From: Candidatus Competibacteraceae bacterium
Lineage (GTDB): Bacteria; Pseudomonadota; Gammaproteobacteria; Competibacterales; Competibacteraceae
NCBI GenBank assembly: GCA_016712625.1
Contig: JADJQQ010000001.1
Coordinates: 1,612,001 to 1,676,000, forward strand
Direction of reading: 5' to 3'
Length of the DNA: 64,000 nt
Below the pieces are notes generated by a model. That model was not told where the DNA came from. It worked only from the letters and a program-made list of their open reading frames with translations, and did not search any database. A program made the position numbers and the translations under genes. Position 1 is the first letter of the stretch. Each line of letters starts with the position of its first letter. Shown piece by piece: positions 1 to 7,873 of this stretch.

Positions 1-124
1 CCTCCACAATTGCCTCGTCCTCGGCGTCTTCCTCCAGTTTATCCTCGTCCAGCAGGGAGTCGTCGATGTGCAGTTCGTCGTCGCACACTACCGTCTCCAG
101 GCAGGCGTTGATCTGTCGGGACAT
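1..124 (-). CDS. Partial acidic protein of unknown function (N-terminus only)
   Basis: The first 41 codons of a minus-strand gene that runs off the left edge. The ATG at 122-124 is preceded by a perfect AGGAGG (130-135) five bases upstream, so the start is well supported. The visible peptide begins MSRQINACLETVVCDDELHI and then turns strongly acidic, with runs of Asp and Glu. There are two cysteines (C8 and C15), no signal peptide and no membrane segment. I do not recognise a family. It lies 280 bases downstream of surE on the same strand, with a long inverted repeat (218-262) in its upstream region. Confidence 0.6.
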   Translation of the reverse strand, partial: MSRQINACLETVVCDDELHIDDSLLDEDKLEEDAEDEAIVE

Positions 125-217
125 TGATACCTCCTGACTTGCTTCGCTCGGTGGGTATTCGTGTTAGCGCTGGGGCGAATGCCTGCCGCGTCATTTTTAG
201 TTGTGGTGAATTTGTAC

Positions 218-262
218 CAGCGGCCGAGCGATTTTTTTTGTCTTAGCCTCGCTCGGCCGCTG
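218..262. repeat. Perfect 13-bp inverted repeat with a T-rich loop
   Basis: The arms CAGCGGCCGAGCG (218-230) and CGCTCGGCCGCTG (250-262) are exact reverse complements around a 19-base loop that contains eight T in a row (232-239). It lies between surE and the acidic gene, both on the minus strand. It could be a transcript hairpin, for example an end for surE or a leader element for the acidic gene. The oligo-T sits in the loop, not after the stem, so it is not a standard intrinsic terminator. Confidence 0.5.
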
Positions 263-368
263 CCGCCTGGGTTATCGGGATCGCGGAAACATCCTTATTC
301 GCTCCAGACTCCAGACGGACGCTGATAATAAGCTGTTCATGGCCAGCCCGTCTAGCCGGTTTGGAGGG

Positions 369-395
369 ATCGCGAAACCGCGATAACATTTTTTT
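369..395 (+). terminator. Small hairpin followed by a T run, just past surE
   Basis: ATCGCG (369-374), loop AAAC, CGCGAT (379-384), then AACA and seven T (389-395). Read on the plus strand this has the form of a weak intrinsic terminator, but no plus-strand gene ends here. On the minus strand it lies just downstream of the surE stop, where the hairpin alone would form without a U tract. Its role is uncertain. Confidence 0.3.
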
Positions 396-403
396 ATATG
401 ATT

Positions 404-1156
404 TTATGTGCTTATGGGGGTGAGCCAGGCTGCCAGGGTATCGAGTCCTTTGTAGCGCGTCAGATCGATCTGCAAGGGAGTGACCGAGACGTAATTGGCG
501 CGCACGGCGTAAAAGTCCGTGCCGGGGCCAGCGTCTTGTTCCGGGCCAGCCGGACCTACCCAGTAAATCGGCCGGCCGCGCGGGTCAGTGCTTTTGATGA
601 CAGGTTCGGATTTGTGGCGCTGACCAAGCCGGGTCGCCTGAAAACCAGCGACTTGTTCCCAAGGTAAGTCCGGCACGTTCACGTTAAGAATGGTATCGGG
701 CGGTAACGGCCGTTGGACCAGCCGCCGCACCAGCCAGACCGCCACGCGGGCAGCAGTGTCGAAATGTTGGGGACGAAAACTGGCCTGTGAAATCGCGATC
801 GCCGGCAAGCCGAGAAAGCGACCTTCTATCGCCGCCGCCACCGTTCCAGAGTAGAGGATATCGTCACCCATGTTGGGGCCGTTATTGATCCCGGAAACCA
901 CCATGTCCGGCTCCTGCTCCAACAATCCGGTAATGGCGACGTGAACGCAGTCGGTGGGGGTGCCCTCAACGCTGTAGCAGCCGTTGTCATGCTGGGTGAC
1001 GTAAAGGGGATTTTTGAGGCTAAGCGAGTTGCTGGCGCCGCTGCGGTCGCGATCGGGCGCCACGACGGTGATGTCCGCCAGCTCGCGCAAAGCGGCGGCG
1101 AGACGGAGCAAACCCGGCGCTTGATAGCCATCATCGTTGCTGACCAGAATACGCAT
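404..1156 (-). CDS. surE: 5'/3'-nucleotidase SurE
   Basis: SurE hydrolyses nucleoside 5'- and 3'-monophosphates and short polyphosphates and is linked to stress survival and nucleotide turnover in the cytoplasm. The 250-residue length fits the family. The N-terminal MRILVSNDDGYQAPG carries the metal-binding D8 and D9, followed by S39 in DRSGAS and N91 in SGINNGPN; all are at the usual SurE positions. In many gammaproteobacteria surE precedes pcm, nlpD and rpoS. None of these is visible here; the next minus-strand gene is an unrecognised acidic protein. It is divergent from the Smr gene. Confidence 0.95.
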   Translation of the reverse strand: MRILVSNDDGYQAPGLLRLAAALRELADITVVAPDRDRSGASNSLSLKNPLYVTQHDNGCYSVEGTPTDCVHVAITGLLEQEPDMVVSGINNGPNMGDDILYSGTVAAAIEGRFLGLPAIAISQASFRPQHFDTAARVAVWLVRRLVQRPLPPDTILNVNVPDLPWEQVAGFQATRLGQRHKSEPVIKSTDPRGRPIYWVGPAGPEQDAGPGTDFYAVRANYVSVTPLQIDLTRYKGLDTLAAWLTPIST

Positions 1157-1283
1157 GGTTATGAAGTTTCTCCCACAGTGGACCGATTGAGCGAATCTTA
1201 GGATATCCGGCCGCGCTGGCGCTAAAATGACAATTGTTCACCGCTCTGGCTGGACGCTCTTGGCGATTTTATCGAGGCGCCGC

Positions 1284-1829
1284 ATGACCAAGCCATTTCT
1301 GCTCAATCCTCAGGATCGGGATTTGTTTCGCCAGGCTGTCGGCGCGGTCAAACTATTGCATTGCGACCGAATCGATCCGGTTCATTGCCGTCCGGGGCCG
1401 GTTCCCCGCTTTAGCTTGGCTGACGAACGGCAGGTTTTGGCGGATATGGTATCGGATTATTTCGAACCGGCCGATCTGGAGACGGGTGAGGAATTGTACT
1501 ACCGCCGGGAAGGGGTACAGCAGGCGGTATTGCGCAAATTGCGGCGCGGCCAGTTCCAGGTGGGGGGTGCTTTGGATCTGCACGGAATGACAGTGGCCGC
1601 CGCTAAGGAAGCGTTGGCGGGCTTCCTCCATAATGCCCGTCGTGACCGTTTGAACTGCGTGCGGATCATTCACGGCAAAGGGAAAGGTTCTCGCCACCGA
1701 GGGCCGGTGCTAAAACAGAAAGTCAATCACTGGTTGCGCCAGCGCGATGATGTGCTAGCGTTTTGTTCGGCCCGATCGATGGATGGCGGAACGGGAGCGG
1801 TTTACGCGCTGCTGCGGCGCCAGCTTTAA
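1284..1829 (+). CDS. Smr/MutS2-type endonuclease domain protein (SmrA-like)
   Basis: A 181-residue protein with a C-terminal Smr domain. The two family signatures are present: LDLHG (about 97-101) and HGKGKG (about 130-135). The N-terminal 90 residues, starting MTKPFLLNPQDRDLF, match the arrangement of the proteobacterial SmrA/SmrB type. Smr domains have nicking or RNA-cleavage activity, and E. coli SmrB cleaves mRNA at collided ribosomes; whether this protein acts on RNA or DNA cannot be told here. An in-frame upstream ATG at 1227 would add 19 residues, but those do not look like family sequence, so 1284 is preferred. Confidence 0.85.
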   Translation: MTKPFLLNPQDRDLFRQAVGAVKLLHCDRIDPVHCRPGPVPRFSLADERQVLADMVSDYFEPADLETGEELYYRREGVQQAVLRKLRRGQFQVGGALDLHGMTVAAAKEALAGFLHNARRDRLNCVRIIHGKGKGSRHRGPVLKQKVNHWLRQRDDVLAFCSARSMDGGTGAVYALLRRQL

Positions 1830-1930
1830 CGGCGCCGCGCCATTTAGCGGGATCGGAGAGGGCCACAATGCGAAAAAAAGTAGCAGCATCTTCCCACGAA
1901 ACGATATAACCGGCAAACGAGGAAAGCGTA

Positions 1931-2221
1931 ATGGCAAACGAAGGTTTTCACGAACCCATTGAAGAACTGTCCAATCAAACTCGCGATATGCACCGAGCGA
2001 TTATTTCCCTGATGGAGGAGTTGGAAGCGGTCGATTGGTACAACCAACGGGTCGACGCTTGCAAAGACAAGGCACTAAAAGAGATCCTGGCTCACAATCG
2101 AGATGAGGAAAAAGAGCACGCCGCCATGATCCTGGAGTGGATTCGCCGCAAAGACCCGACATTCGATGAACAATTGAAAGACTATCTTTTTACCGATAAG
2201 CCCATCGCCCACGGCCACTGA
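1931..2221 (+). CDS. Encapsulated-ferritin-like (EncFtn) iron-oxidising protein without cargo peptide
   Basis: A 96-residue all-helical protein that closely resembles the Rhodospirillum rubrum EncFtn core as I recall it: MEELEAVDWY (28-37), then LAHNRDEEKEHAAM (53-66). Residues equivalent to the EncFtn ferroxidase ligands are present: E30, E60 and H63, with W36 and the entry-site E29 and E32 also kept. EncFtn forms a ring-like decamer that oxidises Fe(II), normally inside an encapsulin shell. This copy stops right after the core (LFTDKPIAHGH) and lacks the C-terminal extension that docks cargo. No encapsulin gene is adjacent. GAGGA (1919-1923) gives a good ribosome-binding site for the ATG at 1931. 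Confidence 0.88.
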   Translation: MANEGFHEPIEELSNQTRDMHRAIISLMEELEAVDWYNQRVDACKDKALKEILAHNRDEEKEHAAMILEWIRRKDPTFDEQLKDYLFTDKPIAHGH

Positions 2222-2742
2222 TAGCTTTTGGATAGAGGCTCCAACCCGCTTGCATGCCTGGAAAAGGGCCTGGCAAGGATCCGAATTCGCTCGTGTTATT
2301 GGCTCAATGGCTGTGGCGAGCGTGAGCGGTGTAATTACGGGATGCTCATCGTTGGGCGATAGTATGTCGGACTCGATGAGGGCGGGATTTATTTCCGCCC
2401 TCTCGCGCTAACGACTGGCATGGCTAGTGGCGGTTTTTTAGTCTGTTGGGGATGGTTTTGCGAATCAAAGGGTGAAATTGGAATCCCAATTACCTCTAAG
2501 ATTATATTTTTTATATTAATTATTAGATCATCTATTATTTAAATTTCAATTCATGCGAAAACGCGCGCAGATTATTTCAAATAATGAGAAATAGCTACTT
2601 GGGATGTCCGCCAAGATGTTCAAAAACACGATGAAAAATGGCCAATTAGTGACAATTTGGCGATAATACGGCTAACCCCTATTTTTGGGTCGAGATGCCC
2701 TGGTTTTAACCCATACCGTTAAAGAAGATACCTACAATTCTT
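2222..2742. other. Intergenic stretch after the EncFtn gene
   Basis: This 521-base stretch has no credible gene and no encapsulin remnant in any frame I could read. Its first half is GC-rich and contains a terminator-like hairpin (2378-2402). Positions about 2490-2560 are strongly AT-rich. The promoter of the following NYN gene must lie in the last 150 bases, but no clear -35/-10 pair was identified. Confidence 0.6.
2378..2402 (+). terminator. Hairpin downstream of the EncFtn gene
   Basis: GAGGGCGG (2378-2385) pairs exactly with CCGCCCTC (2395-2402) around the loop GATTTATTT. There is no U tract after the stem (TCGCGC follows), so it is a terminator-like or stabilising hairpin and not a classical intrinsic terminator. 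It is 156 bases past the EncFtn stop. Confidence 0.4.
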
Positions 2743-3591
2743 ATGACCATCAATTTCAAATCTCTGGCAAAGGTCGGCGTTTATGTGGATGCTGCCAATA
2801 TTTCTCGAAACGGTGGACAGCGCATGCAGTACGATATATTGCGCGAATTTGCCTGCCGCGATCACGCCGAACCCCTCCGCTTGAATGTGTATCTCTCCTA
2901 CGACGAAGAGCGGGCCGAAACCAACACCGTCTATCGTGATAAGGCGCGTGCTTATCAGTCCGCCTTACGCGAACTCGGTTATAAAGTGATCGAAAAACGA
3001 GTCAAATGGTTTCAGGACGAGGCCGGTAATCGCTTCGGAAAGGCGAATGCCGATCTTGATATGGCGGTGGATGTGTTATTGCAATCAGAAAACCTGGATC
3101 GGGTGCTGCTGGCTACCGGCGATGGTGATTTCGTGCAGGTGGTGCGCGCCTTGCAAAATAAAGGTTGTCGGGTGGAAACCTTGGCGTTCGATAACGTGTC
3201 TGAAGAATTACGCCGGGAATCGGATATGTTTGTATCGGGCTATCTCGTACCGGGATTGTTGCCGACCCGCGGCGATGATTATTTTGCGCCGACCTGGGGC
3301 GCCATGGGGTCGCGGGTGCGCGGCTACTGCTATCATCACGATGACAACAAGAGTTTCGGGTTCATGCGCTTTCTGGTCAAATTATCGCCTTTTTTATGGA
3401 AGACCGATTCCCGTGATTCCGACTCCCCGTACCGGACCGCGTTTTTCCATGATTCCAGCTTGCCAGATGGTTTCAATATCATGAAGCTGCCGTCCCGCAA
3501 CCACATTTTTGAGTTTACCCTGGCCGAACCGAACGGCAAACAACCGGTCGCCACCGATGTCGTTCTGGTCCATCCCGCGCCCTCGCCATGA
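2743..3591 (+). CDS. NYN (PIN-like) domain protein with C-terminal OB-like domain, LabA/DUF88 type
   Basis: A 282-residue protein whose first 170 residues form a NYN/LabA nuclease-like domain. The acidic residues expected for metal binding are visible: D16 in VYVDAANI, D104/D106/D110 in ADLDMAVD, and D127/D129 in TGDGDF. From about residue 193 a second small domain follows (RVRGYCYHH, then KSFGFMRF), which resembles the RNP1-like strand of a cold-shock/OB fold, so an RNA substrate is plausible. The target is unknown. The upstream SD is weak (AAGAAGA). The gene ends 52 bases before the preferred prc start. Confidence 0.82.
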   Translation: MTINFKSLAKVGVYVDAANISRNGGQRMQYDILREFACRDHAEPLRLNVYLSYDEERAETNTVYRDKARAYQSALRELGYKVIEKRVKWFQDEAGNRFGKANADLDMAVDVLLQSENLDRVLLATGDGDFVQVVRALQNKGCRVETLAFDNVSEELRRESDMFVSGYLVPGLLPTRGDDYFAPTWGAMGSRVRGYCYHHDDNKSFGFMRFLVKLSPFLWKTDSRDSDSPYRTAFFHDSSLPDGFNIMKLPSRNHIFEFTLAEPNGKQPVATDVVLVHPAPSP

Positions 3592-3643
3592 GGTTGAACG
3601 GGGTGGCGTGGCGTGTCGAAATCCGCTCCTGTCGAGAAGCATC

Positions 3644-5764
3644 ATGCGCAATTCCCGAATTTTGAAGTTGCTGGCTCCAGCGCTGTCCTTGGCCCTCGCG
3701 TTGGACCTGTCCTTGAGCTTTGCCAAGACAGAAGATCCCGTCATGAACGCGCCGATCGGGATGTTGGCGCCGACTCCCAGACAGGCGCTTCTGGATCAGA
3801 CGATCGCCCGCTTGTTATCGCAGCATCATTACCGGCAGAGCAGGCTGGATGATCGGTTGTCTTCGCTGGTGTTGGATGCCTATCTTGAGGATCTCGACCC
3901 CAGTCGGATGTATTTTCTAGATACCGATATCGCTGGGTTTGAGCGCTATCGCGCCACGCTCGATGATGCTTTGAAAACCGGTGAGTTAAAGCCGGCCTAC
4001 GATATTTTCAATACCTATTTACGCCGGTTGGCCGAGCGAACCACCCATCTTCAGTCCTTGCTCCAGCAGGAGTTTCGTTTCAATGTGGAAGAAACCCTGA
4101 ACGTGGATCGCAAAGATGCGCCTTGGGCGAAAACCAAGGCGGAACTCGATGAGATTTGGCGCAAGCGGGCCAAGCACGACATGTTAACCCTGATGCTGTC
4201 TGGCAAGGATCAAGCCGCCGCCCGCGACTTACTGAACAAGCGTTATGACAATCGTTTACGTCAAGCGCTGCGATCCAGCAGCGATGATGTATTCCAACTG
4301 TACATGAACGCTGTGGCCGAGGCGTTCGATCCGCATACCGCTTATTTTTCTCCTCGCAATACCGAGAATTTCAACATTCAGATGCGGCTATCGCTGGAAG
4401 GCATCGGTTGCGTGTTGCGCATGGATGAGGAGCAGGTGACGGTGGTCGAACTGGTTGCGGGTGGTCCGGCCGATCTCAGCCAGCAAATCAAGGCGGGCGA
4501 CCGGATCGTGGCGGTGGCTCAGGGTGATAAGGAATCCTTGGTTGATGTGGTGGGATGGCGGCTGGATGACGTGGTGGATCGCATCCGCGGCCAACGGGGC
4601 ACGGTGGTGCGGTTGAAGGTATTGCCCGGCAAAGCGGGCGTCGCGGCCGCCGAAAAGACGGTGCGGCTGGTTCGCAATACCATCCGGTTAGAGAAGCAGG
4701 CGGCCAAACAAGAAATCAAGCGATTTCAAGGCCCGAATAACCGCGAACTGCGGATCGGAATAATTACGATTCCAGCCTTTTACAGCGATTTCGACGCCGC
4801 CCGGCGCGGCGATCCGAATTATCGCAGCACCACCCGCGACGTGCGGCGTTTGTTGGAAGAAATGCGTGGCAAAATCGACGGCCTGGTGCTGGATTTGCGT
4901 GAGAATGGCGGAGGTTCCCTACAGGAGGCGGTGGATTTGACCGGGCTGTTCATCGCGGAGGGGCCAGTGGTGCAGGTCAAGAACGCCGGTAACGATGAGC
5001 CTGAGGTTGAGAAGGATAGCGATCCAGCCCAAGTTTATGATGGACCGCTCGCGGTATTGGTGGATCATGCCAGCGCCTCCGCCTCGGAAATTTTTGCCGG
5101 AGCCATTCAGGATTACGGTCGTGGTGTCGTCATCGGTGATCCGACCTTTGGTAAGGGTACCGTGCAAACCTTGGTGGATCTAAACCGGCTGACCCGCGCC
5201 AAAGAGCCTCAAGGCCAAATCAAGTTGACCGTCGCCAAGTTTTACCGGGTTAGCGGTAGCAGTACCCAGCATCGTGGCGTTCGACCAGATATCGCTATTC
5301 CTTCCATGTTAGACACTGAAGAAGTTGGGGAAAGCGCCCAGAAAAATGCCCTGCCGTGGGACGAGATCGCTCCGACCCGTTACCGTGGCAGCCAAGCCTT
5401 GACGGCGCTCATACCCGAACTGGCGCGGCGCCATCAGGCGCGCATTGCGGCCAATCCCGACTATCAAGCCTTCCTGCGCGATTTGGAATTTACCCGCGAG
5501 CAGCGTGAGAAAACGACGGTGTCGCTGCTAGAGAAGCAACGTCGCGCCGAGCAAGAACGGATCGAGAGCTGGCAGCGCGAGCGCGAGAATCGGTTTCGTT
5601 TGGGTAAGGGGTTGCCCCCGCTTAAACCGGGCGATGAAATTCCGGAGGGTAAAGACAGCGTGATTCCGGATGCGGCGCTTAATGAAACGGCTCAAATCGT
5701 CGGTGATCTATTTCTGTTACGGGGTGGTGATAATGCATCCAATGTTCTCGTGATGGGGCGCTAG
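3644..5764 (+). CDS. prc: Tail-specific protease (C-terminal processing peptidase)
   Basis: A periplasmic S41-family protease of 706 residues that degrades or trims proteins from their C-termini; in E. coli it processes FtsI and degrades SsrA-tagged periplasmic proteins and MepS. A signal peptide is visible (MRNSRILKLLAPALSLALAL). A PDZ domain lies at about 240-325. The catalytic residues align with E. coli Prc S430/D441/K455 as S479 in SASASEIF, D490 in QDYG and K504 in TFGKGTVQ. The frame stays open upstream to 3509, but only the ATG at 3644 gives a proper signal sequence. A charged helical tail (about 610-660) is typical of the long Prc form. Confidence 0.95.
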   Translation: MRNSRILKLLAPALSLALALDLSLSFAKTEDPVMNAPIGMLAPTPRQALLDQTIARLLSQHHYRQSRLDDRLSSLVLDAYLEDLDPSRMYFLDTDIAGFERYRATLDDALKTGELKPAYDIFNTYLRRLAERTTHLQSLLQQEFRFNVEETLNVDRKDAPWAKTKAELDEIWRKRAKHDMLTLMLSGKDQAAARDLLNKRYDNRLRQALRSSSDDVFQLYMNAVAEAFDPHTAYFSPRNTENFNIQMRLSLEGIGCVLRMDEEQVTVVELVAGGPADLSQQIKAGDRIVAVAQGDKESLVDVVGWRLDDVVDRIRGQRGTVVRLKVLPGKAGVAAAEKTVRLVRNTIRLEKQAAKQEIKRFQGPNNRELRIGIITIPAFYSDFDAARRGDPNYRSTTRDVRRLLEEMRGKIDGLVLDLRENGGGSLQEAVDLTGLFIAEGPVVQVKNAGNDEPEVEKDSDPAQVYDGPLAVLVDHASASASEIFAGAIQDYGRGVVIGDPTFGKGTVQTLVDLNRLTRAKEPQGQIKLTVAKFYRVSGSSTQHRGVRPDIAIPSMLDTEEVGESAQKNALPWDEIAPTRYRGSQALTALIPELARRHQARIAANPDYQAFLRDLEFTREQREKTTVSLLEKQRRAEQERIESWQRERENRFRLGKGLPPLKPGDEIPEGKDSVIPDAALNETAQIVGDLFLLRGGDNASNVLVMGR

Positions 5765-5767
5765 TCG

Positions 5768-6649
5768 GTGGTAGCGGCCGCGGCGAATCTGGTGCTTGAC
5801 CAGGTGTTGGCCGAGCGCTTGGCTAGCGTCTTGGAGCGATTGGAGACGCTGTTGCCAAGAGTGCCAAAATCGCCCGATTGGGAGGGTTGTCGAGCTTTTC
5901 GCTGGCGGCGACAGCCCTATGGTTATTTGCAGTCGGTTTCCCATCCCCATCGCATACGCTTGGCGGATTTGCGTTGCATTGATCGGCAGAAGGGGGTTCT
6001 GAAGCTGAATGTCCATCAATTTTTGGCTGGTCGGCCGTATAACAACGTGCTGTTGTGGGGTGCGCGCGGCACTGGAAAATCTTCATTAATCAAAGCGCTA
6101 CTCAACGAATATGCCGACCAGGGTTTGCGCTTGATCGAGGTGGACAAGCACGATCTGCTGGACTTGCCTGAAATCGTTGATCCTTTGTATGAACGGCCTG
6201 AGCGGTTTCTGTTGTATTGTGATGACCTATCTTTTGAAGCGGATGATCCCAGTTACAAAGCCCTTAAGGCGATGTTAGACGGTTCGATTAGCGCCGCGCC
6301 GCCCAATGTCCTGCTCTGCGCGACATCTAACCGCCGCCACCTGTTGCCCGAATATATGCGGGAGAATCAGGCATCTCGCCTGATCGAGGGTGAACTGCAC
6401 CATGGTGAAGCGGTGGAGGAAAAGATTTCGTTGTCGGAACGGTTCGGGCTATGGTTATCGTTCCATCCCTTCAGTCAGGATGACTATCTCACGATCGTCG
6501 CTTACTGGCTGGAGCAACTGAGCGGATCTGGCGGGTTGGATGAAGCGGTGCGGGAAGAAGCCTTGCGCTGGGCTTTGCAGCGGGGTTCGCGTAGCGGGCG
6601 GGTAGCTTGGCAATTTGCCCGTGATTGGGTTGGACGGCAGGGATTGTAG
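5768..6649 (+). CDS. DUF815 family ATP-binding protein (AAA-like)
   Basis: A 293-residue P-loop ATPase of the DUF815 family, common in proteobacteria and without an established role. The Walker A motif is GARGTGKSS (98-106), a Walker B-like stretch is FLLYCDDLSF (147-156), and a sensor-like CATSNRR lies near 184-190. The gene starts with GTG three bases after the prc stop, so the two are probably co-transcribed. It ends 24 bases before the convergent glycosyltransferase gene. Confidence 0.85.
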   Translation: MVAAAANLVLDQVLAERLASVLERLETLLPRVPKSPDWEGCRAFRWRRQPYGYLQSVSHPHRIRLADLRCIDRQKGVLKLNVHQFLAGRPYNNVLLWGARGTGKSSLIKALLNEYADQGLRLIEVDKHDLLDLPEIVDPLYERPERFLLYCDDLSFEADDPSYKALKAMLDGSISAAPPNVLLCATSNRRHLLPEYMRENQASRLIEGELHHGEAVEEKISLSERFGLWLSFHPFSQDDYLTIVAYWLEQLSGSGGLDEAVREEALRWALQRGSRSGRVAWQFARDWVGRQGL

Positions 6650-6673
6650 TCAGGCTCACGATTGGGTTGGCAT

Positions 6674-7822
6674 TTAAGCGCTCAAGGCTTGTCGATAGAC
6701 CTCTACGGTTTCATCGACGCACCGCCGCCAGGAAAACCGGCTTGCTTGAAACAAGCCGCGCGTAACCGCTAGCGCCCGCCATTCACCGTCGCTTAGCAAA
6801 CGCTCCAGGTTGGCGGTAAGCGCCTCTATATCTTCAGGATCAATGAGTAAAGTCGCGTTACCCGCCACCTCAGGCAAGGAAGAACGATTTGAAGTGAGCG
6901 TGGGGATACCGCTGGCCATTGCTTCCAATACGGGCAGACCGAAGCCTTCGTAAAGGGATGGATAGGCGAAAGCGCGAGCCCCAGCGTAGAGCAAGGGCAA
7001 ATCTTCTTGTCGGACGTAGCCCAGCTGGCGAAGCTGTCCGCTATTTTTCAATGGCTCCAGTTGCCGTTCCAACTCTTCTGTCAACCAGCCGCGGGTTCCG
7101 ACCAGTACCAGCGGATAGTGTTGCCGCAACGCCAATGGTAAACGACTGTAAGCATGGGCTAAGCCGCCCAGGTTTTTGCGTGGTTCCAAGGTGGCGACCG
7201 CCAATAGATAGCCGCCGGCTTGTAAGCTGTAATGATTGAGAACGCATTGTATTTCAGCAATAGGGTAGGGATGAAAAACGGGATCTACCCCATTGTGAAC
7301 AGCGACGATCCGCTCTGCTGCTACACCCAGTAAGGAAATGATTTCCTGGCGCACGAACTCAGATACGGCAATCAGCCGGGTTGCGTGTTGCAGAGTGCGG
7401 GGCAGATAGCGTTCGAGATAAACGATGCGCTCCCGAGGGTGGAATTGGGGATAGTGTAAATGAGAGAGATCATGCAAGGTAGTAACTGTTGGATTGGCGC
7501 ACGGCGGTAGAATAAAATTGGGAACGTGCAATAAATGATTGGGAAAACGTTCGATTTTTTGACGGAACCATCTGGATTGAATAGCCCCATAGAGCAAAGC
7601 GATTTGCGGTTTACACGGTAACCAGCGCCGCGCCTGATTGAGAGAGCGATTGGCGGAGAGCGCTTGTTCTGGGTCAGTTAACCAGCGATAGGTGGAAAAG
7701 TAGCGAAGACTTGTAATATCCGGGCTAGTGCGCAATCCGCGCGCTAGTTGCAATGCATAGTGGCCGATACCCGTCAGCGGGGGGTGGATAATGTCCACTG
7801 CCAGTATGAGACTAATGCCCAT
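6674..7822 (-). CDS. GT4 family glycosyltransferase
   Basis: A 382-residue GT-B fold retaining glycosyltransferase. The nucleotide-sugar domain carries the E-x7-E signature in EGFGLPVLEAMASGIP (about 292-307), followed by SSLPEVAGNATLLIDP. The N-terminal ILAVDIIHPPLTGIGHYA is the glycine-rich acceptor-side loop of this class. The ATG at 7820-7822 has GGGAG (7832-7836) nine bases upstream. It is the last gene of the minus-strand polysaccharide cluster. Donor and acceptor sugars cannot be deduced. Confidence 0.9.
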   Translation of the reverse strand: MGISLILAVDIIHPPLTGIGHYALQLARGLRTSPDITSLRYFSTYRWLTDPEQALSANRSLNQARRWLPCKPQIALLYGAIQSRWFRQKIERFPNHLLHVPNFILPPCANPTVTTLHDLSHLHYPQFHPRERIVYLERYLPRTLQHATRLIAVSEFVRQEIISLLGVAAERIVAVHNGVDPVFHPYPIAEIQCVLNHYSLQAGGYLLAVATLEPRKNLGGLAHAYSRLPLALRQHYPLVLVGTRGWLTEELERQLEPLKNSGQLRQLGYVRQEDLPLLYAGARAFAYPSLYEGFGLPVLEAMASGIPTLTSNRSSLPEVAGNATLLIDPEDIEALTANLERLLSDGEWRALAVTRGLFQASRFSWRRCVDETVEVYRQALSA

Positions 7823-7873
7823 CAAGAGACACTCCCATTAAAAATTGATGGGACGCTGTTTGAGCTATATGAA

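Noticed and set aside
218..262. Inverted repeat as the ends of a mobile element
   Set aside because: The arms are only 19 bases apart, so they form a hairpin and cannot bracket an element.
2222..2742. A decayed encapsulin gene downstream of EncFtn
   Set aside because: No stretch in any frame resembled an HK97-fold shell protein, and the space is shorter than a full encapsulin gene of about 800 bases.
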